A stretch of 64,000 bases of DNA from Metallyticus violacea. Lineage: Eukaryota; Arthropoda; Insecta; Mantodea; Metallyticidae. The translations under genes were made by a program, and so were the position numbers. The stretch is from positions 32,809,001-32,873,000 of the forward strand of contig CM060843.1 in the NCBI GenBank assembly GCA_030762175.1. The letters run 5' to 3'. Numbering within the stretch: the first letter of the stretch is position 1; every line of letters begins with the position of its first letter. Below, in pieces: positions 11,314-25,700 of the stretch. Below the pieces are notes generated by a model. The model was not told where the DNA came from. It saw nothing but the letters and a program-made list of their open reading frames with translations, and ran no database searches.

Positions 11314-12028
11314 TACCAATGTACAGAATTAAAGAAATGTTCCAAAATAAGAAGATTTTTTTTTCATACAGAAGACTCTTTGATGCAAAAAAGGAAAAAA
11401 AAAAATGAAAAAATCTTGCCGTATTCTGCTTGCTAAACCCCTACAACGGAGGTTACAGTCGTCGCGTTTTCTTTGCTGCAATATAAATAAAAAACCACAT
11501 TTCATCGCATACCCCTTGCAGGAACTGATACAACAGAGGCGAATATCTTTGCAAACGCACGTGTGTGTGTACATCAATCTTGCACTAAATAATGTTGGCC
11601 ATATTCGATATGGGTGGCATCTTCTAACTACAATTTTCCTAAATAATGATGTTCTTATTTATTTCCAAGTTTGCTTTGTGCAAACGACGAATGTCCTTCA
11701 TTTTGCTGGTCACTTTGTCTTTCGTACGTACAATGAGCCTATCGAACAGCTTAAATGTAACAAATGACATTGGAGTAAACTTGCTTTATCCAAAGGTTTC
11801 ACATGTTTTCGATAGATATATTTGAGCATATGATGCATTCATTCTTATTGCATGTCTGTGATAAGTCCACCTGCAACCTGTGACAGTAAGCCCCGAATTT
11901 TGTATCCCTGGAAGTATGAAGCAAACTCAGAGGTGTCAGGATCACATTTCAATTTATCTTTTACAGCAAAAAGAAATATTTCAAATTCAGTGGCATCCCT
12001 CTCTTCCAGTAATGTTCTTGCAATCCTG
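11314..12028. repeat. Subtelomeric module E (type I)
   Basis: It is nearly identical to module A (both have TCATACAGAAG and GCTTGCTAAACCCC, where B differs). Edges are TACCAATG and AATCCTG. Together with the A-like right half of its array and its CCAA tract, this shows E and A share a recent duplication history. Confidence 0.9.
11640..12028 (-). pseudogene. MULE-type transposase-like relic, copy E
   Basis: It has the same motif series as copy A: IARTLLEERDATEFEIF, KCDPDTSEFASYF, DMQ*E*MHHMLKYIY (stops at about 11840-11851), RKHVKPLDKA, then in another frame KLFERLI, KVTSK and HKANLEINKN. It shares all type I lesions. A + strand open frame of 120 codons overlaps the module (11405-11767), but it is antisense to the recognisable motifs and I do not call it. 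Non-functional. Confidence 0.54.
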
Positions 12029-12397
12029 TAAACTAAATTAAACTAAACTAAACTAAACCAAACCAAAATAAACGATAAAGTATACTATAAACTAAACTAA
12101 ACTAAACTAAACTAACCTGAGCTAACCTAAACTAACCTAAACTAAACTAAAAGAAACTATAAGCTAAACTAAATTAAACTAAAAACTAAATTAAACTGAA
12201 CTAAGCTGAACTGAACTGAACTTAACTGAACTGAACCAAGCTAACCTGAACTAAACTGAACTAAATTAAACTAAACTATAAACTAAAATAAACTAAACTA
12301 TCCTATAAACTAAACTAAACATAACTAAACTAACCTAACCTAACCTAACCTAACCTAAACTAAACTAAACTAAACTAAACGAAACTAAACTAAACTA
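12029..12397. repeat. Short pentamer array with CTGAA block, unit F
   Basis: A type II unit array: CTGAGCTAACC near 12118 and CTGAA pentamers at about 12195-12240, closely matching unit D. It starts with a few variant pentamers (CCAAACCAAAATAAACG). Confidence 0.94.
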
Positions 12398-12431
12398 AAC
12401 TAACTAACTAACTAACTAACTACCTAACTAA
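12398..12431. repeat. Short CTAA tetramer tract before module F
   Basis: About eight CTAA/CTACC tetramers, as before modules C and D. Confidence 0.84.
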
Positions 12432-13176
12432 CACTGTACCCATGCCCAGAATTATAGAAATGTCCCAAAAGAGCAAGATTTTTTTTTTTTCACAGAGAAG
12501 ACTCTTTGCTGCAAAAAAAAAAAAAAAAGAAATGAAAAAAATCTGGCCGTATTTCCCTTGCTAAGCCTCATACAACGGAGGTTAACGTCATCGCGATTTA
12601 TTTGCTGCAAGATGAATAAAAATCCATATTTCATCGCATTCTCCTTGCATGAACTTATACAACTCAGGCGAATATCTTTGTGAACGTAAGTGTGTGTTCG
12701 TGAATTTCATTTACAGTGCACATCGATCTTGCACTAAATAATTTTGGCCATATTCGATAAAAATGGGATCTTCTAAAAACAATTTTTCTTAATAATGATG
12801 TTCTTATTTATTTCCAAGTTTGCTTTGTGCCTACGACGAATGTCGTTCATTTTGTGGGCACTTTTTCTTTCATAAGCACAATGAGCCTTTCGAACAGCTT
12901 GTATTTAACAAATGACATTGGAGTAAACTTGCTTTATGCAAAGGTTTCACATGTTTTCGATAGATATATTTGAGTAAATGATGCATTCTTTCTGTATGCA
13001 TATCTGTGATAAGTCCACCTGCAACCTGTGACAGTAAGCCCCGAATTTTGTATCCCTGGAAGTATGAAGCAAACTCAGAGGTGTCAGGATCACATTTCAA
13101 TTTATCTTTTACAGCAAAAAGAAATATTTCAAATGCAATGGCATCCCTCTCTTCCAGTAACGTTCTTGCAATCCTG
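12432..13176. repeat. Subtelomeric module F (type II)
   Basis: Edges are ACACTGTACCCATG and AATCCTG, with the long form at 12686-12717. It has an extended A homopolymer near 12512-12528. This is the last module in the window; the next 51 kb hold none. Confidence 0.9.
12697..13176 (-). pseudogene. MULE-type transposase-like relic, copy F (best preserved)
   Basis: It is the only copy with no stop in the diagnostic block. IARTLLEERDAIAFEIF, KCDPDTSEFASYF, ITDMHTERMHHLLKYIYRK and HVKPLHKA form one open frame of about 100 codons from the right module edge to 12870. Then come the frameshift shared by all copies, KLFERLIVLMKEKVPTK, the type II 1-bp deletion and the DIRRRHK frame, and far left CTVNEIHEH. 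TDMHTERMHHLLKYIY is the segment that most resembles the TNMHVESMH..LKYIY motif I recall from MULE/SWIM-type proteins. It has no start codon context, no upstream catalytic half and at least two frameshifts, so it is a relic. Confidence 0.58.
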
Positions 13177-14689
13177 TAAACTAAACTAAACTAAACTAAA
13201 CTAAACTAAACTAAATTAAACGATAAACTAAACTAAACTAAACTAAACTAAACGATAAACTAAACTATAAACTAAACTAAACTAAAATAACTAAACTAAC
13301 CTAACCTAACCTAACCTAAACTAACCTAACCTAACTTAACTTTATCTAACCTAACCTAACCTAAATTAAACCAAACTAAACTAACCTAACCTAACCTAAC
13401 CTAACCTAAACTAAACTAAACTAAACTAAACTAAATTCAACTAAACTAAACTAAATTAAACTAATCTAACATAACCTGACATAACCTAACCTAACATAAC
13501 CTAAACTAAACTAAACTAACCTAATCTAACCTAACGTAAACTAAATTAAACTAAACCAAACTAAACTAAACTAAACTATACTATAAACAAAACTATAAAC
13601 TAAACTAAACTAAACTATAAAATAAACTATAAACTAAACTAAAGTAAACTAAACTTACCTAACCTAACTTAACCTAAACTAAACTAATCTAAACTAAACT
13701 GTAAATATAAACTAAACTAAACTAAACTATAAACTAAACTACACTTAACTTAACTAAACTAAAGTAAACTATACTAAGCTAAACTAAACAAATCTAAACT
13801 AACCTAAACTAAATTATAAACTTAACTATAAACTAAACTGTAAACTATATTATAAACTAAACTAAACTAATCTAAATTTTAAACTAAACTAAACTAAACT
13901 ATCCTAACCAAACCTAACCTAACCTAACCGAAATTAAACTAAACTAACCTATACTAACCTAACCTAAACTAAGCTAAACTAAGCTAATCTAAACTAAACT
14001 AAACTAAGCTAAACTAAACGAAACTATAATCTAAACTAAACAATAAACTAAACACAACTATAAACTAAACTTTATTTAGCTAAACTAAACTAAACTAAAC
14101 TAACCTAATCTAACATAACCTAACCTAATCTAACCTAAACTAAACTAAACTGTAAGAAACTAAGCTAACCTAAACTAACCTAACCTACCATAACCTTATC
14201 TAACCTAACCTAACCTAAATTAAAGTATACTAAACAGACCTAATTTAACATAAACGAAACTAAACTAAATTATCCTTCATCTAAACTAAACTAAACTAAA
14301 ATAAACTAACCTAACCTAACCTATAGTAAACTAAATTAAACTAAATTAAACTATAAACTAAACTATAAAATAAACTATACACTAAACTAAACTAAACTAT
14401 AAACTAAAATAAAGTAAACTAAAGTAAACTATAAACTAAACTAAACTAAACTAAACTAAACGATAAACTAAACTATAAACTAAACTAAACTAAATTATAA
14501 ACTAAACTAAACTATACTAATCTAACCTAACCTAACCTAACCTAACCTAAACTAAACTAAATTAAACTAACCTAACCCAGCCTAACCTAACCCAAAACAA
14601 TCTAAACCAAATTCAACTAAACTAAACTATAAACTAAACTAAACTATAAACTAAAACTAAACTAACCTAAACTATCCTAACCCAACCTA
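13177..14689. repeat. Pentamer array without a recognised long-range partner
   Basis: The first ~110 bp (AAACGATAAAC variants) match the start of the unit B and E arrays. From about 13,290 the variant pattern (AACTTTATCTAACC near 13,340; CCTAACCCAGCC near 14,575) was not seen again in the window, apart from short shared motifs. It is the boundary zone between the module-bearing units and the higher-order repeats. No genes. Confidence 0.85.
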
Positions 14690-17600
14690 ACCTAAACTAA
14701 ACTAAACTAAACTAAGTTAACCCAAACTAACCTAACCTAACCTAACTTAAACTAAACAAACCTAACTTAACCTAAACTAAATTAAACTAATTTAAACTAT
14801 AAACTAAACTATAAATTAAACTAAACTTAAGTATAAACTAAGCTATAAACTAAACTATACTAAACTAAATTGTAAAGTAAACTAAACTTAGCTAAACTAA
14901 ACTAAACTAAACTAACTTAATCTAAACCATCCTAACCTAACCTAAACTTATTTAACTAAACTAAGCTAACCTAATCTAGCCTAAACTAAACTAACCTAAA
15001 CGAAACTAAATAAACTAAACTAAATTAAACCAAACTAAACTAAACTAAACTAAACCATAAATTAAACTATAAACTAATCTAAACTAAATTATAAACTAAA
15101 CTATAAATTAAACTAAACTAAAATAAATTAAAATAAATTAAACTAAACTAAATTAAACAAAACTAAACTAAACTGAACTATAAACTAAACTTAACGAAAC
15201 TAAACTATAAACTAAACGAGACTAAACTAAACTAACCTAACCTAAAATAACTCAACCTAACCTAACCTAACCAAAACTAAACTAAACTAAACTACACTAA
15301 ATTAACACTACCTAACCTAACGTAACCTAAAGTAAACAGAACTAAACAAAACTAAACTAACGTAACCTAATCTAAACTGAACTAAACTAAACTACACTAA
15401 ACTAAACTAACCTAAGTTAACCTAACTTAAGCTAAACTAACCTAACCTAACATAAGCTAACCTAACCTAAACTAAACTAAACTTAAGTAAACAAAACTAA
15501 ACTAAACTAAACTAACCTTACCTAACCTAAGCTACACTAAACTAAACTAAACTAAACTAATCTAAAGTAAACGAATTTTAATTATAAACTAAGCCATAAA
15601 CTAAACTATAAACTAAACTATTAAGTAAACTATACTATAAACTAAACTATAATGTAAACTAAACTAAATTATAAACTAAACTAAACTAAACTGAACTAAA
15701 CTAAAGTAATCTTAACTAGCCTAAAGTAAACTGTAAACTTGACTATAAACTAAACTATAAACTAAACTGTGACCAAAACTAAACTAAACTATAATCTAAA
15801 CTATAAACTAAACTAAATTTATCTAAACTATAAATTAAATTAACTAAACTAAACTAAACTAAACTAAATTAACCTAACCAAACCTAACCTAACTTAACCT
15901 AAACTAAATGAAACTAAACTTAACTAAACTAAACTAAACTAAACTGACCTAACCTAAACTAACCTAACCTAATCAAACCTATGCTAAACTAACCTAACCT
16001 AACATAACCTAACCTAACCTAAACTAAACTTAAATAAACTAAACTAAACTAAACTAAGCTAATCTAAACTAAACTAATTTAAACTATAAACTTAACTATA
16101 AACTAAACTAAACTAAAATAAACTAAACTATTCTCACCTAACCTAACCTAAACTAAACTAAACTAATCTAACCTAACATAACCTAACCTAAACTGCACTA
16201 AACTAAATTAATTATAAACTAAACTAAACTATAAATAAACTAAACTAAACTAAAGTAACATAACTTCACCTAACCTAACCTAACCTAAACTAAACTAAAA
16301 TTACCTAACCTAACCTAACCTAACCTAAAGTAAACTATACTAATCTAAACTAAACTAACTAAGCTTAACTAAAACCTAAACTAAACTAAATTCACTAAAC
16401 TAAACTAAACTAAACTATACTAAACTAAACTAACCTAACCTAACCTTACCTAACCTAAACTAAACTTAACTAAACTAAACAATAAACTAAACTAAACTAA
16501 ACTAAACTATAAACTAAATTATAATCTAACTAAATTAAATTTAACTAACCTAACCTAACCTAACCTAAACTAACCTAAAATAAACTAAACTAACCTAACC
16601 TAACCTAACCAAACTAAACCTAACCAAACCTAAACTAAACTAAACTAAACGAAACTAAACTAAACTAACCTATCCTAAACTAAATTAATTACTAAACAAA
16701 AATAAACTCACCTAACATAACCTAAGCTAACCTAGCCTAAACTAAACTAAAGTAAACTAAACTAACCCAGCCCAACCTAACCTAAATTAAACTAAACTAA
16801 ACTAAGCTAACCTAACCTAAACTAAACTAAACTAAAACAAACAGAACTAAACTAAACCAAACCAAACTAAACTAAACTAAACCACAAACTAAACTATAAT
16901 CTAAACTAAACTAAATTAAAAACTAAACTATATACTAAACTAAACTAAACTAAATTAAAATAAATTAAACAAAACTAAATTAAACAAAACTAAACTATAC
17001 TAAACTAAACTAAACTGAACTATAAACTAAACTAAAAAACTAAACGAGTAAAATCTAAACTAAACTAAACTAAATTACACTAACCTAATCTAACATAACC
17101 TAACTTAACCTAACCTAACCTAACCTAAACTAAACTAAACTAAACTAACCTACCTAACCTAAACTAAACTAAACTAAATTAAATTAACCTAACCTAATAT
17201 AAACTGAACTAAAATAAACTGAACTAAACTACACTAACCTAACCTAACATAACCTAACCTAACCTAACCTAACCTAAACTTAAGTAAACTAAATTAAACT
17301 AAACTAATCTAAACTAAATTAATTTAAACTATAAACTAAACTATAAACTAAACTAAACTAAAATAAAATAAACTAAACTAAACTATCCTAACCTATCCTA
17401 ACCGAAACTAAGCTAAACTAATCTAACCTAACCTAACCTAACCTAAACTACACTAAACTGAACTAAATTATAAACTAAATTAAACTATAAATAAACTAAA
17501 ATAAACTAAACTAAATTAAATTAACTAAACTAAAGTAACCTAACCTAAACTAAACTAAACTTACCTAACCTAACATAACCTAACGTAAACTATACTAATC

Positions 17601-18830
17601 TAAACTAAACTAACTAATCTTAACTAAACTAAACTAAACTGAACTAAACTATCCTAACCTAAATTAAAGTAATCTAACCTAACCTAACCAAACCGAAACT
17701 AAACTAAACTAAACTGTAAAATAAACTATAAACTAAACTAAACTAAACTATAAATTATCTAAACTAAACTAAACTAAGCTAAACTAAAGTAACCTGACTT
17801 AACCTAACCTAACCTAAACTAAAATAAATTAACCTAACCTAACGTAACGTAAAGTAAACTAATCCAAAATAAACTAACTAAGCTAATCTAAACTAAACTA
17901 CACTAAACTAAACTATACTAAACTATATACTTAACTATAAACTAAACTAAACTAATTAATAAACTAAACTATAAACTAAACTAAACATAACTAAACTAAA
18001 CTAAACTATAAACTAAACTAAACCATAAACTAAACTAAAATAAACTAAACTATAAATTATCTAACCTAAATTAAACTAAAGTAACATAACTCAACCTAAC
18101 CTAACCTAACGTAAACTAAACTAAACTTACCGAATCTAATTCAAACTAAACTAAACTAGAAACTAAAGTAAACTATAAACTAAACTATAAACTAAACTAA
18201 ACTAAACTAAATTATAAATTATCTAAACTAAACTAAACTAAACTAAAGTAACCTAACTCAAACTAACCTAACCTAACCTAAACTAAACTAACCTAACCTA
18301 ACCTAACCTAACGTAACGTAAACTGTATTAATCTAAAATAAACTAACTAAGCTAAGCTAAACTAAACCAAACTAAACTAACTTAACCTAACATAACCTAA
18401 CGTAACCGAACCTAACCTAAACTAAACTAAGCTAACCTAACCTAACCTAACCTACCTAACCTAAACTAAACTAAACTAAGCTAAGCTAAGCTAACCTAAC
18501 CTAACCTAACCTAACATAACCTAAACGAAACTAAAATAAACTAAACTAAATTAACAATAAATTGAACTACAAACCAAAATAAATTATAAACTAATTTAAA
18601 AACTATACTAAACTATTAACTAAAATAAATTAACTAAACTAAACTAACCTAAACTAACCTAACCTAAACTAAACTAAATTAAACTAAACTAGGCTAACCT
18701 TACCTAACCTAAAATAAACTAAACTACACTAAACTATTCTAAATCCAACTAAACTAAACTAAACTAACCTAACCTAACTTAACCTAACCTAACCTAACCT
18801 AAACTAAATTATACTCTACTAACCTAACAT
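14690..18830. repeat. Array block P, copy 1
   Basis: A ~4.1 kb block of pentamer array duplicated at 22,735-26,911 with a steady offset near 8.05-8.10 kb. Shared rare markers are GTTAACCC 14716/22760, GTGACCAAAAC 15769/23858, CGAGTAAAATC near 17045/25129, ACCGAATCTAATTC 18129/26228, and CTATTCTAAATCCAAC near 18734/26827. The block also recurs at ~39,680 and ~58,430 within the 19-kb repeats. No genes. Confidence 0.88.
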
Positions 18831-21800
18831 AACCTAACCTAATCTAATCTAAACTACACTAAACTAAACTAAAGTAAACTAAATTAAACTAAACTAAACT
18901 AAACTACACTAAATTAAACAATAAACTAAACTAAATTAAACTACAAAATAAACTAAAAACTTAGCTAAACAAAACTAAACTTAACTAAACTACACTAACC
19001 TAACCTAACCTAACCTAACCTAACTGAAACTAAAGTAAACTAAAATAAAGTATGAACTAAACTAAACTGAACTATAAACTAAATTATAAACTAAACTTAA
19101 CTAAACTAAACTGTAAACCAAACAAAACTTAATTAAACTTAACTATACTAAACTAAACTAAACTAAGCTAACCTAAACTAACTTAATGTAACCTAATCTA
19201 ACCTAACCGAAACTAAACTAAACTAAACTAATCTAACCTAATCTAACTTAAACTAATCTAACCTAAACTGAACTATAAACTAAACTATATACTAATCTAT
19301 AAATTAAACTTAACTAAACTAAACCATAAATTATCTAAACTAAACTAAACTAAGCTAAAGTAACCTAACTTAACCTAACCTAACTTAATTAAACTAAACT
19401 AAACGAACCTAACCTAACCTAACCTAACGTAACGTAAGCTATACTAATCTAAAATAAACAAACTAAGCTAAACTAAACTAAACTAAACTATATACTTAAC
19501 TATAAACTAAACTTATAAATAAACTAAAATAAACTAAACTATAAACTAAACAAAACTTACCTAAACTAAACTAAAGTAACTTAACCTAACATAACCTAAC
19601 GTAACCGAACCTAACATAAACTAAACTAAACTAAACTAAGCTAATCCAACCTAACCTAACATAACTTAAACGAAACTAAACTGAACTAAACTAAAATATA
19701 AACTACAATATAAACTGAACTAAACTATAAACTAAACTGTAAACTATACTGAACTATTAACTAAAATAAATTAACTAAACTATACTAACCTAAAATAACC
19801 TAACATAAGCTAAATAGAATTAAACTAAACTAACCTAACCTAACCTAACCTAACCAAACCAAACCTAACCTAAACTAAACTAAACTTAAATAACCTAACC
19901 TGACCTAACTAAATCTAACCTAAACTAAATTAAACTAAACTAAACTAAACTAAACTAAACTAAATTAAGTAAACTAAATTAAATTAAACTAAACTAAACT
20001 AAACTAAACGAACCTAACCTAACCTAACCTAACCTAACCTAAACTAACCTAAAATAAACTAAACTAACCTAACCTAACCTAACCTAACCAAACCAAACCT
20101 AACCTAAACTAAACTAAACTAAACTAAACGAAACTAAACTAAACTAACCTAACCTAAACTAAACTAAACTAAACTCACCTAACATAACCTAAGCTAACCT
20201 AACCTAAACTAAACTAAAGTAAACTAAACTAACCTAACCTAACGTAACCTAAACTAAACTAAACTAAGCTAACCTAACCTAAACTAAACTAAACTAAACG
20301 AAACAGAACTAATCTAAACCAAACCAAACGAAACTAAACTAAACCATAAACTAAACTATAAACTAAACTAAACTAAACTAAATTATAAACTAAACTATAA
20401 ACTAAACTAAACTAAATTAAAATAAATTAAACAAAATTAAATTAAACAAAACTAAACTATACTAAACTAAACTAAACTGAACTATAAACTAAACGAGACA
20501 AATCTAAACTAAACTAAACTAAACTACACTAACCTAACCTAACATAACCTAACGTAACCTAACCTAACCTATCCTAACCTAAACTAAACTAAACTAAACT
20601 AAACTAAACTAACCTAACCTAACCTAACCTAAACTAAACTAAATTAAATTAACCTAAGCTAATATAAACTGAACTTAAATAAACTAAACTAAAGTAACCT
20701 AACCTAAACTAACCTAACATAACCTAAACTAAACTTAAGTAAACTAAACTAAACTAAGCTAATCTAAACTAAACTAATTTAAACTATAAACTAAACTATA
20801 AACTAAACTAAACTAAAATAAAGTAAACTAAACTATCCTAACCTAACCTAACCTAAACTAAACTAATATAACCTAACCTAACCTAACCTAAACTACACTA
20901 AACTAAACTAAATTATAAACTAAACTAAACTATAAATAAACTAAAATAAACTAAACTAAATTAAACAAAACTAAACTAAAGTAACCTAACTTCCCCTAAC
21001 CTAACATAACCTAAACAAAGCTAAACTGAACTAAACTATCCTAATCTAACCTAAATTAAATTAATCTAACCTAACCTACCGGATACTAAACTAAACTAAA
21101 CTGTAAACTAAACTATAAACTAAATTAAACTAAACTATAAATTATCTAAACTAAAGTATACTGAGCTAAACTAAAGTAACCTAACTTAACCTAACCTAAC
21201 CTAAACTAAAATGAATTAACCTAACCTAACCTAACCTAACCTAACGTAACGTGAACTAATCTAATCCAAAATAAACTAACTAAGCTAATCTAAACTAAAC
21301 TAAACTAAACTAAACTAAACTATATTAAACTATATACTTAACAATAAACTAAACTAAACTAATTAATAAACCAAACTATAAACTAAACTAAACATAACTA
21401 AACTAAACTAAATTAAACTAAACTAAACTAACTTAACCTAACGTAACCTAACGTAACCGAACCTAACCTAAACGAAACTAAACTAAACTAAACTAAACTA
21501 CACTATAAACTAAACTAAACTATAAACTATACTAAACTTTTAACTAAAATAAATTAACTAAACTAAACTACCCTAAACTAACCTAACTTAAACTAAATTA
21601 ACTAAACTAACCTAAATTACCTAACAAAAATTAACTAAACTAAACTAAACTATTCTAATTCCAACTAAATTAAACTAAACTAAATTAACTAACCTAACCT
21701 AACTTAATCTAACCAAACCTAACCTAAACTAAACTAAACTATACTTAACTAACCTAACCTAACCTAACCTAACCTAACGTAACCTAACCTAAACTAAACT

Positions 21801-22734
21801 TAACTAAACTAAACTAAAACTAAACTAAAATAAACTAAATTAAACTAAATCAAACTAAACTACACTAAATTAAACTATAAACTAAACTAAAATAAACTAC
21901 AAAATAAACTATAAACTTAACTAAAAAAACTAAACTAAACTAAACTAAACTAAACTAAACTAACCTAACCTAACATAACCTAATTTAAACTAAACTAAAC
22001 TAAAGTATAAACTAAACTAAACTAAACTATAAACTAAATTATAAACAAAACTAAACTATAAATTAACTAAACTAAACTAAACTAAACTAACCTAACCCAA
22101 CCTAAAACAAACTAAACTAATCTAATCTAAATTAACTAACCTAAACTAAACAAAACTAAACCAAACTAAACCATAAACTAATCTATAAACTAAACTAAAC
22201 TAAACTATAAACCAAACTGTAAACTAAACTTAACTACACTATACTGTAAACTAAACTAAACTTAAATAAACTTAACTAAACTAAACTAAACTAACCCAAA
22301 ATAACCTAACTTAAATTAACCTAACCTAACCTAACCTAAACTAAACTAAACTAAATTAAACTTAACTAACCTAAACTAAACTAAACTAAACTATACTAAA
22401 CTAATCTAAACTAAACTGCACTATAAACTAAACTATAAACTAAACTAGACTATAATCTTAACTGTAAACTAAATTAAACCATAAACTAAATTATAAACTA
22501 AATTTAACTAAATTAAACTAAACGAACCTAACCCAACTTAACCTAACTTAATCTAAACTAAAACAAAAGTAAACTAAGCTAACCTAAACTGACCTATCCT
22601 CACCTAACCTAAATGAAACTAAACTATACTAAACTTAACTAAATTAAAAAAAACTAAACTAAACTAAACTATAAACTAAACGAAACTAAATAAAACTAAC
22701 CTAACCTAACATAACCTAACCTAACTTAAGCTTA
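18831..22734. repeat. Array segment repeated at 35.6-39.7 kb and 54.3-58.4 kb
   Basis: Marker ACCGGATACTAAA at ~21,079 recurs at 38,020 and 56,768, and ACTTAAATAACCTAACCTG at 19,884 recurs at 36,611 and 55,342. In this copy the latter motif occurs once, while the other two copies have it twice in tandem. No coding signal. Confidence 0.87.
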
Positions 22735-25700
22735 CCTAACCTAAACTAAACTAAACTAAGTTAACCCAAACTAACCTAACCTAACCTAAATTAAACTAAA
22801 CTAAACTAACCTAACCTAACCTAAACTAAATTAAACTAATTTAAACTATAAACTAAACTATAAATTAAACTAAACTTAAGTATAAACTAAGCTATTAACT
22901 AAACTATACTAAATTAAATTGTAAAGTAAACTAAACTTAGCTAAACTAAACTAAACTAAACTAACTTAATCTAAACCATCCTAACCTAACCTAAACTTAT
23001 TGAACTAAACTAAGCTAACCTAATCTAGCCTAAACTAAACTAACCTAAACGAAACTAAATAAACTAAACTAAACTAAACCAAACTAAACTAAACTAAACT
23101 AAACCATAAATTAAACTATAAACTAATCTAAACTAAATTATAAACTAAACTATAAATTAAACTAAACTAAAATAAATTAAAATAAATTAAACTAAACTAA
23201 ATTAAACAAAACTAAACTAAACTGAACTATAAACTAAACTTAACGAAACTAAACTATAAACTAAACGAGACTAAACTAAACTAACCTAACCTAAAATAAC
23301 TCAACCTAACCTAACCTAACCAAAACTAAACTAAAGTAAACTACACTAAATTAACACTACCTAACCTAACGTAACCTAAAGTAAACAGAACTAAACAAAA
23401 CTAAACTAACGTAACCTAATCTAAACTGAACTAAACTAAACTACACTAAACTAAACTAACCTAACTTAACCTAACTTAAGCTAAACTAACCTAACCTAAC
23501 ATAAGCTAACCTAACCTAAACTAAACTAAACTTAAGTAAACAAAACTAAACTAAACTAAACTAACCTAACCTAACCTAAGCTACACTAAACTAAACTAAA
23601 CTAAACTAATCTAAAGTAAACGAATTTTAATTATAAACTAAGCCTTAAACTAAACTATAAACTAAACTATTAAGTAAACTATACTATAAACTAAACTATA
23701 ATGTAAACTAAACTAAATTATAAACTAAACTAAAGTTAACTAAACTAAACTATAAAATAAACTAAACTAATCTAAACTAAATTAAACTAAACTGAACTAA
23801 ACTAAAGTAATCTTAACTAGCCTAAAGTAAACTGTAAACTAAACTATAAACTAAACTGTGACCAAAACTAAACTAAACTATAACCTAAACTATAAACTAA
23901 ACTAAATTTATCTAAACTATAAATTAAATTAACTAAATTAAACTAAACTAAACTAAATTAACCTAACCAAACCTAACCTAACTTAACCTAAACTAAATGA
24001 AACTAAACTTAACTAAATTAAACTAAACTAAACTGACCTAACCTAAACTAACCTAACCTAATCAAACCTATGCTAAACTAACCTAACCTAACATAACCTA
24101 ACCTAACCTAAACTAAACTTAAATAAACTAAACTAAACTAAACTAAGCTAATCTAAACTAAACTAATTTAAACTATAAACTTAACTATAAACTAAACTAA
24201 ACTAAAATAAACTAAACTATTCTCACCTAACCTAACCTAACCTAAACTAAACTAAACTAATCTAACCTAACTTAACCTAACCTAAACTACACTAAACTAA
24301 ATTAATTATAAACTAAACTAAACTATAAATAAACTAAAATAAACTAAACTAAATTAAAGTAACATAACTTCACCTAACCTAACCTAACCTAAACTAAACT
24401 AAAATTACCTAACCTAACCTAACCTAAAGTAAACTATACTAATCTAAACTAAACTAACTAAGCTTAACTAAAACCTAAACTAAACTAAATTCACTAAACT
24501 AAACTAAACTATACTAAACTAAACTAACCTAACCTAACCTTACCTAACCTAAACTAAACTTAACTAAACTAAACAATAAACTAAACTAAACTAAACTATA
24601 AACTAAATTATAATGTAACTAAATTAAATTTAACTAACCTAACCTAACCTAACCTAAACTAACCTAAAATAAACTAAACTAACCTAACCTAACCTAACCA
24701 AACTAAACCTAACCAAACCTAAACTAAACTAAACGAAACTAAACTAAACTAACCTAACCTAAACTAAACTAAATTACTAAACTAAAATAAACTCACCTAA
24801 CATAACCTAAGCTAACCTAGCCTAAATTAAACTAAAGTAAACTAAACTAACCTAACCCAACCTAACCTAAATTAAACTAAAATAAACTAAGCTAACCTAA
24901 CCTAAACTAAACTAAACTAAAACAAACAGAACTAAACTAAACCAAACCAAACTAAACTAAACTAAACCATAAACTAAACTATAATCTAAACTAAACTAAA
25001 TTAAAAACTAAACTATATACTAAACTAAACTAAACTAAATTAAAAGAAATTAAACAAAACTAAATTAAACAAAACTAAACTATACTAAACTAAATTAAAC
25101 TGAACTATAAACTAAACTATAAACTAAACGAGTAAAATCTAAACTAAACTAAACTAAACTACACTAACCTAACCTAACATAACCTAACTTAACCTAACCT
25201 AACCTAAACTAAACTAAACTAAACTAACCTACCTAACCTAAACTAAACTAAACTAAATTAAATTAACCTAACCTAATATAAACTGAACTAAACTAAACTG
25301 AACTAAACTACACTAACCTAACCTAACATAACCTAACCTAACCTAACCTAACCTAAACTAAACTTAAGTAAACTAAACTAAACTAAACTGATCTAAACTA
25401 AATTAATTTAAACTATAAACTAAACTATAAACTAAACTAAACTAAAATAAAATAAACTAAACTAAACTATCCTAACCTATCCTAACCTAAACTAAGCTAA
25501 ACTATCTAACCTAACCTAACCTAAACTACACTAAACTAAACTAAATTATAAATTAAACTAAACTATAAATAAACTAAAATAAACTAAATTAAATTAAACT
25601 AAACTAAACTAAAGTAACCTAACTTCACCTAACCTAACCTAACCTAACCTAAACTAAACTAAACTTACCTAACCTAACATAACCTAACGTAAACTATACT

